A stretch of DNA of 64,000 nucleotides. It comes from Diprion similis (taxonomy: Eukaryota; Arthropoda; Insecta; Hymenoptera; Diprionidae). The translations under genes were made by a program, and so were the position numbers. Positions within the stretch are counted from its first letter, which is position 1; every line of letters begins with the position of its first letter. The notes under the pieces are model-generated. The model made no database searches, was not told the origin of the DNA, and was given only the letters and a program-made list of their open reading frames with translations. The DNA lies in contig NC_060105.1 in NCBI RefSeq assembly GCF_021155765.1, positions 17,455,001-17,519,000 of the forward strand. Reading direction: 5' to 3'. Shown here one piece after another: positions 1 to 11,288 of this stretch.

Positions 1-1504
1 CACACGTACTTTTAAGCTGTTTACTGATTTCAGTATTTTTATCACCCAAAAGTTCACTCAATATATTTTAGCTAAGACTAAGTGAACCTTTCCAGAATTT
101 TTGTCAAAAATATCAGACGGAAAGAAACGAAGAGAACACAATCTTGAACTTTTAGATTTTTTATATTCTTATAAACGTTTAATTGTAAACGAGAACATCT
201 TTTTTTCATTTTTACACTATTTTTCTCAGCTTCTGAAGTGTATAATTTACAATCTATCATTTAAAATAGGTTTTCCTTGTGCATCCTTGTTGAAATAAAA
301 AAATAATAATAATAATAATAACACGTGACTCTCATATCAAGGAAGCAGTACAGTTCCAGATCAATTCTTTTTTTATGATTTTATTATGAGATGGTCGCTC
401 GTTGAGTATTTATCAAAATAATACTTTTGTAAGCTACGATGATTCTCTTCAAAGTATAAAGAAAAAAAAAAAAAAAATTATAAACCAGAGCTTAGATAAC
501 GATTCTCTATTAAATTCTTTTTTATCATGTTGGTTCGTGGGTGAATTATTTTTTGAATATGCACTGACATTGATTTTGATCAACAAATAGCAATATTGAA
601 AAAAAAATCTATTTTCAAAGCTCATGTTCGTAATGTTCACTTCTTTTTTTGTATTTCTAGGTGTATTACCATAACTTACCAGTGTAATAATTTGATAAAC
701 ATTGAACATGCTAATATTTTGTAATGAAATTACGAAAAAAGTATTTGCTTTTTAACTGTGGTAATTCCTAAAATAGAATATTAAACGAATGTCTTGTATT
801 TTATCTATTAACATTACCGTAAGTCTGAACATCTTACAAGGCTTGTGTAACTATAGAGAAGCGAATGCATTAAAGGGAAATGGACTGAAAATTTCAGTGC
901 TATTTTAGAAGAGAAATCCTAGAAGCGCAACTAAATCTTGAACTGATTTTTGCACTTTCCATTTTCTGAACAGGAACCAGCGACAAAAATTAACCTTTTT
1001 CTTGACTTGCTCGTTGAGAATATTGTATGATCCTTCGGAAAGCTTGAGGCTTAAGTCAGTTTTGAAAATTTCGTTTTGTAATATTTAAAGCAAGTAGAGG
1101 AATAGAATCAATTTATTTCTATCGGTGAAATTATTTCTACGAATTTCAAATGGATTTACTCAGATGAAATCGAGAATTCATGAAAAGATTTTCATCTCAG
1201 TTGCAGATTTATTAAAACTTAATTGATAACGTAGTTGGTCAGGACTTTGGTATCCGAATTTTGACTCCCTAAAATCAGTTAGAAAACAGTTAATAAACTT
1301 TTATTTGAAGTTACCAACTATGGTAAAATAGAAATAGGCGTCTGTCGCGCGCGTGTGTTGTGTGATCAATTTTTTGTTCAACGATATCTGGAGAACAAAT
1401 AAATGGATTCGGATGAATTTGGTCGCATCGTCAATTGACGAAGAGTTTCTTAACTTAGAACTGATTAGATTTTAGATAGAAATTAGATTAGCTTAATTCT
1501 GACT

Positions 1505-1660
1505 AATTTCGAGATATGAGTATAACTTTCCTGGATTTCGCTACAAAAGAGCGATGCATCGTCAAAATTTGGACCCCTTCCGTTCGTTTATTTATTTAAT
1601 AAAGGAAGAAAAAGGGTGAGTTTTCTTGGTCGGTAAAGGTAGGAGTACTAACTACCCTTA
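1505..1660 (-). mobile_element. TTAA-MITE, right-half fragment
   Basis: The block contains the family's inner motif (ATGCATCG core near 1555), the purine-rich AAAAAGGGTGAG box and the terminal motif GGTCGGTAAAGGTAGGAGTA, and ends in CCCTTAA. Only the right half is present. Family membership rests on direct comparison with the fuller copies at 39570-39862 and 50093-50564. Confidence 0.6.
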
Positions 1661-2192
1661 AATGCCATCTCCATAGAATAGAAAAATTTCCTGACTATTG
1701 CCAGTAAATCCAGTTTGTCGCCATCCTGCTGTAAGTGAATTGCAGAATTGAAAAAGGATGCAAAATTTATGATTTTTCTCCAGTGATATTTATTCAATGA
1801 ATATTCGTTATACTTTCTATAGGTACATAAATGTATTTCATTATTAAATCTTGCATATTAGTGCGAAGCCGTATGTATAGTCTGTATAATGTAATGTGCT
1901 TATTCTTGCTTTCCTTATAGATCAATTTCCTTATACATGTCTGATACAAAGCTATATCTTTGCGTATAATATTCAACTAAATAAAACAATAATTACACTT
2001 TGTGTCGGTCCATCACAAAAATGTGATTGTGCTCGTACAATACCAAACGTGGTGCAGAATAACTTACAGAATTATAGAAACCATTATTGCATGTTCGCCC
2101 AATCTTCACATTTCTGTAAAAATTTAACGTCTGTTAATAATTTGAAAAAATATGACAGGCTTACAATTAGAAGGCTTCAACATATCGGTATC

Positions 2193-2393
2193 TTAAGGTA
2201 ATGTAGTAGTCCTACCCTTACCGATCGACTGAACTCACCCTTTTTCTTCCTATATTAAGTAAAGAAACGAACGAAAAGGATTGAAATTTCGATTTAAACC
2301 CTTTCCATTCGCCATTCGTTAGTTTATCTAATATTAAAAGAAAAAGGGTGAGCTTGCTCGGTCAGTCAAAGTATAAGTACTACATGACCTTAA
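2193..2393. mobile_element. TTAA-MITE, short complete copy
   Basis: A 201-bp element with both ends. It opens TTAAGGTAATGTAGTAGTCC and closes with the inverted form, GTACTACATGACCTTAA. The two halves are near-palindromic (CCTTTTTCTTCCTATATTA against TAATATTAAAAGAAAAAGG). The TTAA at each outer edge suggests a piggyBac-type target, though TTAA could instead be part of the terminal repeat. It carries no coding capacity. Confidence 0.75.
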
Positions 2394-2451
2394 GATACCA
2401 ATATGTTTCGATATAATCATTAATTAAATACCAATACGTTGTCGAATTGAA

Positions 2452-2586
2452 CATTAAATAAACAATCGAACGAAAAGGGTTTAAATTGAAACTTCAATCG
2501 TTTCCGATCGTTCGTTTACTTAATATAGGAAGAAAAAAAGGTGAATTTCCTCGGTCGGTAAGTGTAGGAGTACTACATGACCTTAA
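2452..2586 (-). mobile_element. TTAA-MITE, fragment
   Basis: Right part of another family copy. It has the AAACAATCGAACG and AAAAGGG inner boxes, then TCCTCGGTCGGTAAGTGTAG and the terminal ACTACATGACCTTAA. The left terminus is absent; the copy starts inside the element only about 60 bp after the previous copy ends. Confidence 0.6.
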
Positions 2587-2675
2587 TGCGACGTATAAGG
2601 CATAATTTTTTTTGTCTTATCTAGAACTCATTAGCAGTGCATTTCACATGAAATTGTCAAGAACTAATAACCTCT

Positions 2676-5600
2676 TTACAGTCGTATCAAAAGGCATCTG
2701 TTTACAGGTTTAACGCCACCGCTGAAATTATAACCTACCTCTTTCCCCTTACTAGCCAAGCAATTTACAAGGCTTTGCGAAAACTTGCACGGCTGTTTAA
2801 TTTTTTCTCTCTCGATCACCTCGAAACAATCCAGGACAGTTTCTTCGATAAAATCCTGTAACTCCGGGTCGCGGATATCCTGCGTCATAATCTTCACGAC
2901 GGCAGATTTTTCGGGAAATCCTTTCTGATCAATCTACAGATTCAAAAATTGCATGAGAACGATATTTTTTTCAACTGCCCTTTTTCAATGAGATTAAGCA
3001 CGAAAACTTCTTGCACATGGATCTTGGATGCCAACTGATTTGATCACTGCTCCTCTAAATTTTTTATTTCTCCATTTTCTTACATAAACATGTTACAGGT
3101 ACGTCCTATTTTCGACTTGGATCTTTGCTATAATAATGGATGAATAAGTATGCAACGTGAATTTGATTCTTTTTCTACGGTTTATCATTAGTATTTCAAA
3201 AATATTCATTTTCGACATGTATACGACCTCTTTGATTTTCTTGAAAAAAATTGCATAATTTAATCTAAAGCTGAAACCCAAAATTTCACGAGATGAATGG
3301 CAGGGCTTATACTAATTGGCTCATAGTGCGTCACGTTTTTTCATCAAACTCACTTTTGTGTCACTATCCTGCGAGCAGTTCACTTTTTTCAACTATATCA
3401 CGATGATTTAGATTTTTTTGTCAGGGCCTATATTCTCTTTATAAAGCGGAAGCGTAACTGTAATATTTTTTTAAATCGTTATGGCCGGGTATGGAAAAGT
3501 TGTGAACACGCGTGTAAGTACAGAAAATACTCATGCCGCACCCCAAAAAGTAGAGATCTTCAACTCACAATAAGATTTGAAGTCACTGAATCTTCAGTCA
3601 ACGATAGTTTATTTCTCAAATAAAGTAACCTTACGGTTTTTTTGTATTTTAATGTGGGATGTCACGCACAATAAATGGGATGTATAAGCAATTAATTTTC
3701 ACGTCTTTTGAAAATGTTTCTGTTCGACCGTTTCTGTCGATCTTGAAAAGATGGAAAAATTCGCTTTTTTATAGTTTTTTTGACAAATCGTATAGTTATC
3801 GAAAAAACCAATTATTTATTAATTTGACACGTTTTACTTTGGACCACGTATCTCTCAACTGATATGAAGGATCATAAGTCATCAGAGTTGCTTTTTTGTG
3901 TCACTGGATGAAATTTGAAATACAAAGAAGATTCGAAATATTATTATGTATTCAAGAATTTCTAATTTTAAATTTCAACCCGACTTATTTTTCCCGTAAA
4001 ACAATGATTTTAGCAAACAAAAAACATAAAATGTGTAGTTTATCAAGGGCTCCACATATTGCTTGAAATTTTTTTTTCGTTTGATGTAATATTTATCAAA
4101 ATGACGTAAAAAAAGGTGGAAAAATGGTGGAAAAATGACCGTTTTTTAAGTTTACACGCTGAAAGTGACATACTTTCGGGTATTTCACCAGTCATATTCG
4201 TTACCAACACCTCAGAATACGTTCATATACCAGAGTTCAAAAAAATTGAAAGTATACGCTTTTCAGAATGACTGGCTTCCTCAAGAAAATTTTGAGGATC
4301 CTGGACGAGATTAGTCGATCGTTATCTAAAGACCCATATATTACGAAACCGAAAGGGATTGGTCATTATTAACGTTCATTTCAAGTACTTACCAAGTTTA
4401 ACTCGTCAAAGAAACACTGAATGACACACTGAAAATAGAAATACGCACCGTTTTTACCTCAAAATTATTATGCAAAGTGTACTAATTATTCCAGCAAAGA
4501 AAAATATAGTGCTATTAAAAGTTCTGAATTATCGTGACTTTCTGTAAGCAGTCAAACTCGGGGATTTACATCTCCGGCTCCTAAGAAATTGGAATAAGAG
4601 ATAAAAAAGTATTCTGTACGGCCTGATCATTCTGATTCGGCTGCATGTTCTTGCGTCCAAAGTGTGCCATGTTGTTGGAGATTCCACCTGGCAATGTTGT
4701 GTTTCGTAAGAATTTATCGTTCAACATTACACCCGGAGCGCCGTAGCCATCATTAGCCATTTTCTGGTAGGGGTAAGGACGTGTTGAGCCCGAGTTTTGA
4801 TCATGCATACCTGACCTACTCCTCTGATGTTCACTGGAATGAAAGAGAGACGATAAAATTGTAGCTCCATGATAGAAAAATAAATCACGCTGACAGTGGC
4901 TGTCGGAAAAATAATAGTTAGAAATGTAACATGTGTATTGGGGTGCTTTTATACCGTTAGTTTTTTCTTATCTTGCCGTTAACTTTTGTACCTATAATAT
5001 AGTATTGCAATGAGACAACAGACAAATTCCAGAACATTATTTGTAAAACAGATCAATAAAAAAAATATCTTTTGAGCTTATATTTTGTAACGTTTCCGGG
5101 CGTTTCACAATCCCTGTTCACGAATTCGGGCAAATGTTACTCGTAAGAATCGTTTTCCTGTTGAAACACACTTGGGTGTACAGATACCGAAGGTTCTTTT
5201 CCTACACTTTGATTCTATTTCCCCGTGGGCTAATCTCTAGACCATAAAGCGAGTCGTGTCTGTCTCCAGATTGGGCAATTTTACAATGTCACGAACAACG
5301 AGACGAGTTGGCTGAAACTGTTTCCTAACCTGTAACTGATTCGTAAGTTTAATTGGCAAGTTTTACAAATTTTATCATTCAGACGAAGATGCAAACAATA
5401 GGGTTTAATCAACAAAAGAGAAATAAATAAAGTCTTTACAAAGAATTACAACAAAAAAGGAAAGAATGATTGCTGCTAGTCAGCGAATAGAAGAAGTTAA
5501 ATCTAAAGAACTAAAATTGACCTAAATTGTTGACAAAATCAAATGGTTATACTTTCGTGACTCGAGGGAATCGTATTTATCTTAGAATGTCTAATAGTCG

Positions 5601-8600
5601 TGTATAATAGAATTAGCTCGGCTTCGACTATTCCGAATATTTACTTATTAAATGCTACTTGAGCGACTTGTTCGTTTTTATAAATGTAGAAAGTACAGCT
5701 CAATTCGTCGTAACTGCCTTTAATTTATATGTGAGAAATGTGTCTTGATTTTACATAATTTTGTTTTCAAGAAATTAAGGGGAGATTTTCTTTTTTATCG
5801 CTAAATTTATCGCTTTTTTCTAATTTTCTGCGAAGAAACTATACAACGGATCAATGCGAAATTTGATATGTGGGTTCATTTATCTTTTATCTGTTCACAA
5901 AAAAATTAAAAATCATTTCCTCCCAAAAATACGCTTCCCACCCCCCTCGACGCGCGATGAAACCCAATTGACGTTGTGCATGATTTGAGTCTTCCCATTA
6001 ATCCTGCGACAAAAACCCAAAAAAATTTACTTTACACGTATGTAGCTATCATTGATGAAGCGTAAAAAAAAATGTGGATCCGGTGATGTTTTGAACTCAA
6101 AATATCGATGGATCAAACAAAATAGATCGTTCTTTTTGTTATAAGCAAAAAAATATCCAACGTATTGCTTTTGTTCTGAATCAAACAATAGAAGGATGAC
6201 GAGTGAGCATGCTTGCTAAATTTGAAGGCAATCTGTTGAATAGTTTTTTAGATATCGTGCACACCAGTTGCAAAAAGCTGTTTCGAGAACGACGCGCTTA
6301 AACGGTATTTTTGGGAGAGAATGATTTTTAATTTTTTTGGAAATAGATAAAAGATAAATAAATCCACATGTCAAATTTAGCATTGATCCGTTGTATAGTT
6401 TCTTAGCAAGAAAATTAGAAAAAGCAATAAATTTATCGAAAAAAAGGAAATCCCCTAAGTTAAGTGATTGCTAATGGAATTTAATATGAGTTCTGCGGGG
6501 CGATTCGCCTCAGCAGTTCGAAATAATAAAATTCGATAGCTTGGCTAACCGTTACGATTTAAATAAATAAATTTTGATCCTGTACATCGAACAATAGCAG
6601 AAAAACTTCAAACCAGAACGATATTTCGGGTTTTAAAAAAAACTACCTATGTTCTCAAACATTTATTGTAAATAACAATTGAACAAACTTCAGTCTCGCA
6701 TTAAAATTTTTGAATAAAAGTGATCCAAATACGGAAATGAAGTTTGGTTAATTGTTATCTTATAGGTATATATATCGTTGATTGAATGTCGGTCTGTTTG
6801 TCCCGTGTGCGTTCCTATCCCATTCATCCGATTGCGATAAAACTTTGAGGAGTTGTGTGCATGCCCGCAAAGATTTTCGAATTATAAAGGTGAATTATTT
6901 TTTTGATTGTTCCGTAAAAAATTGATGTTTCTCTGTTTGTCCCGCATGCGTTCCTCACGCCCGTGGTGGTTTCTGAATTAGTAAAACCATTTTACAATAG
7001 GTGACGCGCGAGTCGTTTCAACAAATGAGCGCATTTCCAGTTTTGATTTATTTTTTCTTTTGAACCAGATGAATAGTTTTGAAGAAGTAACAATATTTGT
7101 AAGCCAAGTCAGAACGGGATCTCACACTTAAGCAAACGCTGAAGTTAATAACACGCAGTTTTCCACGGTATGAGGAAAACGTACATCACGCGGTAACTGA
7201 AACATATATATATATTTTTATTTACGCCTCAACAATGAATTGTGATTTTTTAGTTATTTATATTGACAAAATAGAATATTCTAAAAACTCAAATTGTACT
7301 CAGATGTTCATCACCGCTTACAAGCACAGTTTGTTGGTGTACTTATCACCTCAGATCTCACATCAGATCTTGATTTAGATGTTATAATATCGGTCTCAAG
7401 TCAAGCGTCACGATATGAATATATAATCTAATAATGAAACTTGTAGTTGAGATCTGACACGAGACCCCGTGCGATTACGAGATATTACAATTTTCATTAT
7501 GGTTGTTACTTCGCTTCATAAGATTAGAATTTCCAGAAAAAAAATTATCACCTATTATCGAGGTTTGAATTTCTCATCGGGTAGGTGCTCGTAGTTACGG
7601 AGTGGCTAACTGTCATCATTGTTCTATCGAATCCCTTCTCGTTGGATTCCGATGATGAATCGTCGTAATCGCCCTCCGAGTCTGACTCATTCTCCGATGA
7701 ATTTGAACTATCATCACCAGCATGTTGATTGCCCTGAAGTACACGACCCTTGCATCGTTGCATAACTTTTTGGAATTGATCGTTTGCATGGTGTTCACTG
7801 GTTCGGCATTTTAAAGCCTGTAAACCACAGACGTTATTACACACCTGGCTGACTCTCATTATTAGTTACAATAGGTCATCGAAGCCATGCAGGCCATAAT
7901 ATCGGCAGAATTTTCAATCCATCCATATCCGTGTAATCTGTTTGGGTATCACCTATGCCAAAAACTTTATCACGTTATGATGAGCTGATTGTTTGTTACT
8001 GAGTTACTGAGAGCATTGTTCATTTTTGATATCACAATCACTGATTTTTGATTGTAACCATTGTGGCCTACTTCTATTATTAGTAGAACTTATTTTGTCC
8101 AAATGCGGTCGCTTCCTTCTCCGAAAGTGTACCATTATCTTTAAATTCTTTATTTCGAATAAGTTTCGAAATTGAGACTAATTTTTTCAAGAAATGGTTA
8201 TTTTACTGAACGAAATAATTGTTGTAGATCGACGAAGTTGTCATCTTATGAGTATCGAATATGAAAATACAAAATACACCACCAAACTACAAACCTCGAT
8301 ATTTAACATTCATATCCTACATACGTTACAAGGAACATCAATATCCATTATTTAAATATTTGATTTTATGACAAAATTTTGAACAATGCAATGATGAAGT
8401 ATAAACAAGTGCTGATGAAGATATGCAATTTTCGTATCAATAAAAAAATCTATAACTCATCCGTGCTAACTGCCAGTTAATTGGATATCCGTCAAAAAGC
8501 CTTATAATCATACTTGATCTGTTGTATCGATATTTCACGTAACACGATAGATAATTATAATTATAAATTACAATTTACCCCAGATTACAAGTGAACAAAA

Positions 8601-8750
8601 AAGTTAAAATTAAAACTCTTACTTTCTTAACTCTTTCTATTTGTGTTGATACTACATATCATATATATTCATATATATATATATACCAACCATCCCTTCG
8701 TGGAAGCACGTAACAAACACAAAAAAAACCAGGAGTTGGGTGAAACTCAT
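2676..8750 (-). CDS. Odorant-binding protein, atypical (Obp59a-like)
   Basis: Four minus-strand exons fit in phase: 8750-8691, 7817-7552, 4833-4620 and 2933-2676, giving about 265 aa. Exon 1 encodes a signal peptide with core LLVFFVFVTC (residues 1-20). The mature protein begins near ALKC. Cys24 and Cys42 are followed by a long Ser/Asp/Glu-rich then Asn/Gln/Gly-rich insert without cysteine. The last exon has Cys216-X12-Cys229-X8-Cys238, the C4-C5-C6 spacing of the PBP/GOBP fold (C5-X8-C6). The usual C3 of the C2-X3-C3 pair is not seen. OBPs are secreted carriers of hydrophobic ligands or humidity-sensing cofactors in sensilla. Length and acidic insert recall the conserved Obp59a lineage, but that is inference. 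The exon 1 donor (ATG|GTTGGT) is weak. A strong donor (GAG|GTAGGT) inside the last exon, just after KGKE, could give a shorter or different tail. Confidence 0.74.
5775..6461. mobile_element. Long-TIR MITE in OBP intron 2
   Basis: Left arm 5775-5930 and right arm 6306-6461 are inverted copies of one another over about 155 bp with few mismatches. Shared landmarks are CTATACAACGGATCAATG on the left and CATTGATCCGTTGTATAG on the right, and CTCCCAAAAATA against TATTTTTGGGAG. The left end begins TTAAGGGGAGATTTTC and the right end finishes GGAAATCCCCTAAGTTAA. The spacer of about 375 bp has no long frame. It looks like a non-autonomous DNA transposon of the class that starts TTAAGGGG. Confidence 0.75.
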
Positions 8751-8830
8751 TCTTGACAAACTTGATCTGCTCGGCTTAGGTTGGACGCTGAGTGTGATTA
8801 ATAATGTACTAGCTCACGCGTTCATATGTA

Positions 8831-8838
8831 TTTTTATA
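8831..8838 (-). promoter_or_regulatory. TATA-like box for the OBP gene
   Basis: On the minus strand the bases read TATAAAAA, 81 nt upstream of the proposed OBP start codon at 8750. That leaves room for a start site near 8805 and a 5' leader of about 55 nt. It supports the weakly spliced first exon as a real promoter-proximal exon. In AT-rich DNA such a match can also arise by chance. Confidence 0.4.
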
Positions 8839-9429
8839 AATAGCGATCCGAGAAAAATTTGCCCGGTGTTAGTATGGCGAAACGTGTGCACATTATACCA
8901 ACAGTTGTGCATAAAGTGACAGTTTAAGTACCGCGATCATTGTTTGAATGGACAAGGCCGGACGGACGGAGATATGGTCCATTTACCTCGCCGAGTGTCT
9001 TTTTTTGTCGTTATTTAGGTGAAGAGCCATAGAAATCATCAAAACTTCATATACGATCCCGTATATGAATGGTAGGTATTGAATTCGTCTGATTATCAGG
9101 TACGTTATAATGCAATTGTGAAAACAAATGGATATTCTCGCTGTGTGAGGAGGCCTGTTCCATTTACGCAAGCTTTAGTATTACGCCAGTGATATATGCT
9201 ACATTATTGTATATGGATGTGTACAAACAATAACACCGATGTCACTTTATAGCTTCAATTGTGAAACGTTACGGGGACTAGAGCGTCAAAACAGCTGAAA
9301 ATTTACTTTTTTGGAAACTAATTAGAAACAAATGAATGTAAGTAAAAAAAAATTCTTTTTGCACAGTGTTGGTTTGAATTAATTGTTTGAATAGTATCAA
9401 CCGAATTTTTTTGAGAGAGTACCGGTCCA

Positions 9430-9800
9430 GGGTATCGTTTCTACAAGTTTATTTTTACAAGTGGCGATGGCACAGGTTTGGTTCTCCCGATTCACTCCGA
9501 AGGGTTTCTAGAAGTTGTGGTCCCACAAGTTCATTTCTACATGTGCTGATCTTACGAGTTCGTTTCTCCAAGTGGCGTTCCCACAAGTTTATTCCTTCCG
9601 ATTCACTCCGAAAGGTTCGTTATACAAGTTGTGGTCCTACAAGTTCTTTCCTACAAGTTTACTTCTACAAGTGGCGGTCCTACAAATTCATTTCTACAAT
9701 TGCGGCGAACCCACAAGTTCGTTTCTCCAGCTTCGTTTCGAACAAGGAGGATCGATTCTACACAAATTAGTTCTACAGGAAAAATGCTCTCTAGAATATG
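9430..9800 (+). repeat. Degenerate tandem array, about 111-bp higher-order unit
   Basis: Short units of the form ACAAGTTCGTTTCTACAAGT and AAGTGGCGGTCCTACAAG recur with variation. A larger unit is visible because CCGATTCACTCCGAA appears at 9487 and again at 9598 (period 111), each followed by a GTTGTGGTCC(C/T)ACAAGTTC block. All three plus-strand frames stay open for 69-127 codons across it, which is expected of a stop-poor repeat and is not taken as coding evidence. Confidence 0.7.
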
Positions 9801-10436
9801 TTCTGCGGGCTCGTTTCTACAGAGATATTTTCCAAGGTGAATGGTTGTGTCTCAGTATGCATTTTCTATGCGTCGATATCAAGATATGCCTCTAAATTGC
9901 AGATCAAAGATCTTGGGTATGTAAACATCTGACATCCTTTTAAACGTGGGAAAAATATAGCGAAATTAACAATCTTGCCCTATAGCTATACAATATGCTG
10001 TATTAGGTAAATTACAATTAAAAACAACAGTTTTCTCAACGCAATTCATGCTGCACGTCAGAAATATTGTGTATACCTGTAATGGGAATTTTGTAAATTG
10101 ATTGTTGCAGTGATACAAGAGTGCTCGTTCATCATTCCTCGCAGATGGATTACAAATGTTCTTAATGTATCATACATAGGTATACTTACTTTTAAATTAT
10201 AGGTTATACTTACTTTATAATAGTTTGTGAATGCAGAATGCTCCTCATTCTACATACGTGTACCGTAATGTGTACAGTCGCGTAACAAAGACTTTGACTT
10301 CCGAATTCAAGATCTATGTACTATAAATTAATCCCAAATAGCGGACAAGGACTGAAATGCTAGTTCACTACAGTATATAATATACTTATCAAATCAGCAA
10401 AGTCAGCTGATGCATATTTCCAGCTTGCCCTATTAG

Positions 10437-10926
10437 AGTTTTCGGGTTAGATCTGAGAAATTTTCAAAAATCAAAATGGCGGACTGAAAATGTGAAAAAG
10501 ATCGGAATGACCTCTAAAATGCACACTGGGGGATTTTTTGGGTCACCAAATACGATTGGATACGCCATTTTGAATTTCACAATTTTGACATCGAATTCGT
10601 TTTCTGCGACCTCAAAATTCTCCGGGTAACAAATTTCAAGCGAATCGAATGAATTTTTATATTTTCAGTCCTCCATATTGCATCCGTTATTTTGAATTTT
10701 GAAATTTTGACGTCGGTTTCGTTTTTAGCCACCCCAAAAATCGAAGATTACCGAGTCCTACTTTACTAGCGCCCATAACCTTCCCGCAATTCCATTTTTT
10801 GAGTAAAAACAGGCATTTTCAATACTTTGTTTATTGATAGCGCTCACTATATTCGCGGAATCAAAAAAAATGACAGCGCTATCCCAAAAATTTAATGTAA
10901 ATCTTGAATAACCGATTCGAAAAAGG
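10437..10926 (+). repeat. Dispersed repeat, copy 1
   Basis: Matches the copy at 23741-24115 in the same orientation. Shared blocks include AGATCTGA, CAAAATGGCGGA, ACCTTCCCGCAATT, TTTATTGATAGCGCTCACT against TTTATTTATAGCGCTCACT, and AATGTAAATCTTGAATAA. No clear terminal inverted repeats or coding frame were found, so its class is unknown. Confidence 0.6.
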
Positions 10927-11288
10927 TGTGTGATATGTGGAACGCTGTGCCGAAAAGGGTTATTAAACAGATTATTCAGTCGACCGTGGCGACAATTTGA
11001 TATTATGCATTCACGCATGCTTCTAGTGCTCTTTGTAGTTGTTAACTGTGTGTAATATGGAGCGCTGCCAACCGATCAGTAAATCCTCGATTTGCTTGAC
11101 ATTACAATCGAGGAGCAATACTTACGATAAGTAGAAGTAGAAGTGAAAATCCAATAACAGACTGTTATACTTTGGCAATGAGTGCAAAGTAGGGGATTCG
11201 ATCGGAAGAGAGAGTTTGTTCAGAGAGACAGCGAGACTCGACGTCAAGATCGTGATTAGTCATTTTCTCAGTGCGACAGCTTACAGTC

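Larger units (their letters stand above)
1..2675. other. Non-coding flank with MITE copies
   Basis: No gene is recognised here. The first 1.4 kb is AT-rich with an (AAT)n run near 299-321 and no long conserved frame. From 1505 onward the stretch is largely built from three copies or fragments of the TTAA-flanked MITE family, annotated separately. A 101-codon open frame at 1896-2201 lies between two of these copies and is discussed as a finding rather than called as a gene. Confidence 0.6.
8751..11288. other. Intergenic region between OBP and cuticle genes
   Basis: No conserved coding sequence is recognised between the divergent OBP (minus) and cuticle (plus) start codons. It contains a degenerate tandem array at about 9430-9800 and one copy of a dispersed repeat at 10437-10926, both annotated separately. 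Open frames across the array are products of the repeat. Confidence 0.6.

Noticed and set aside
9387-9895. Overlapping frames of 127, 126 and 69 codons as possible genes
   Set aside because: All arise from a tandem repeat that lacks stops in three frames; no family resemblance or start and splice context.
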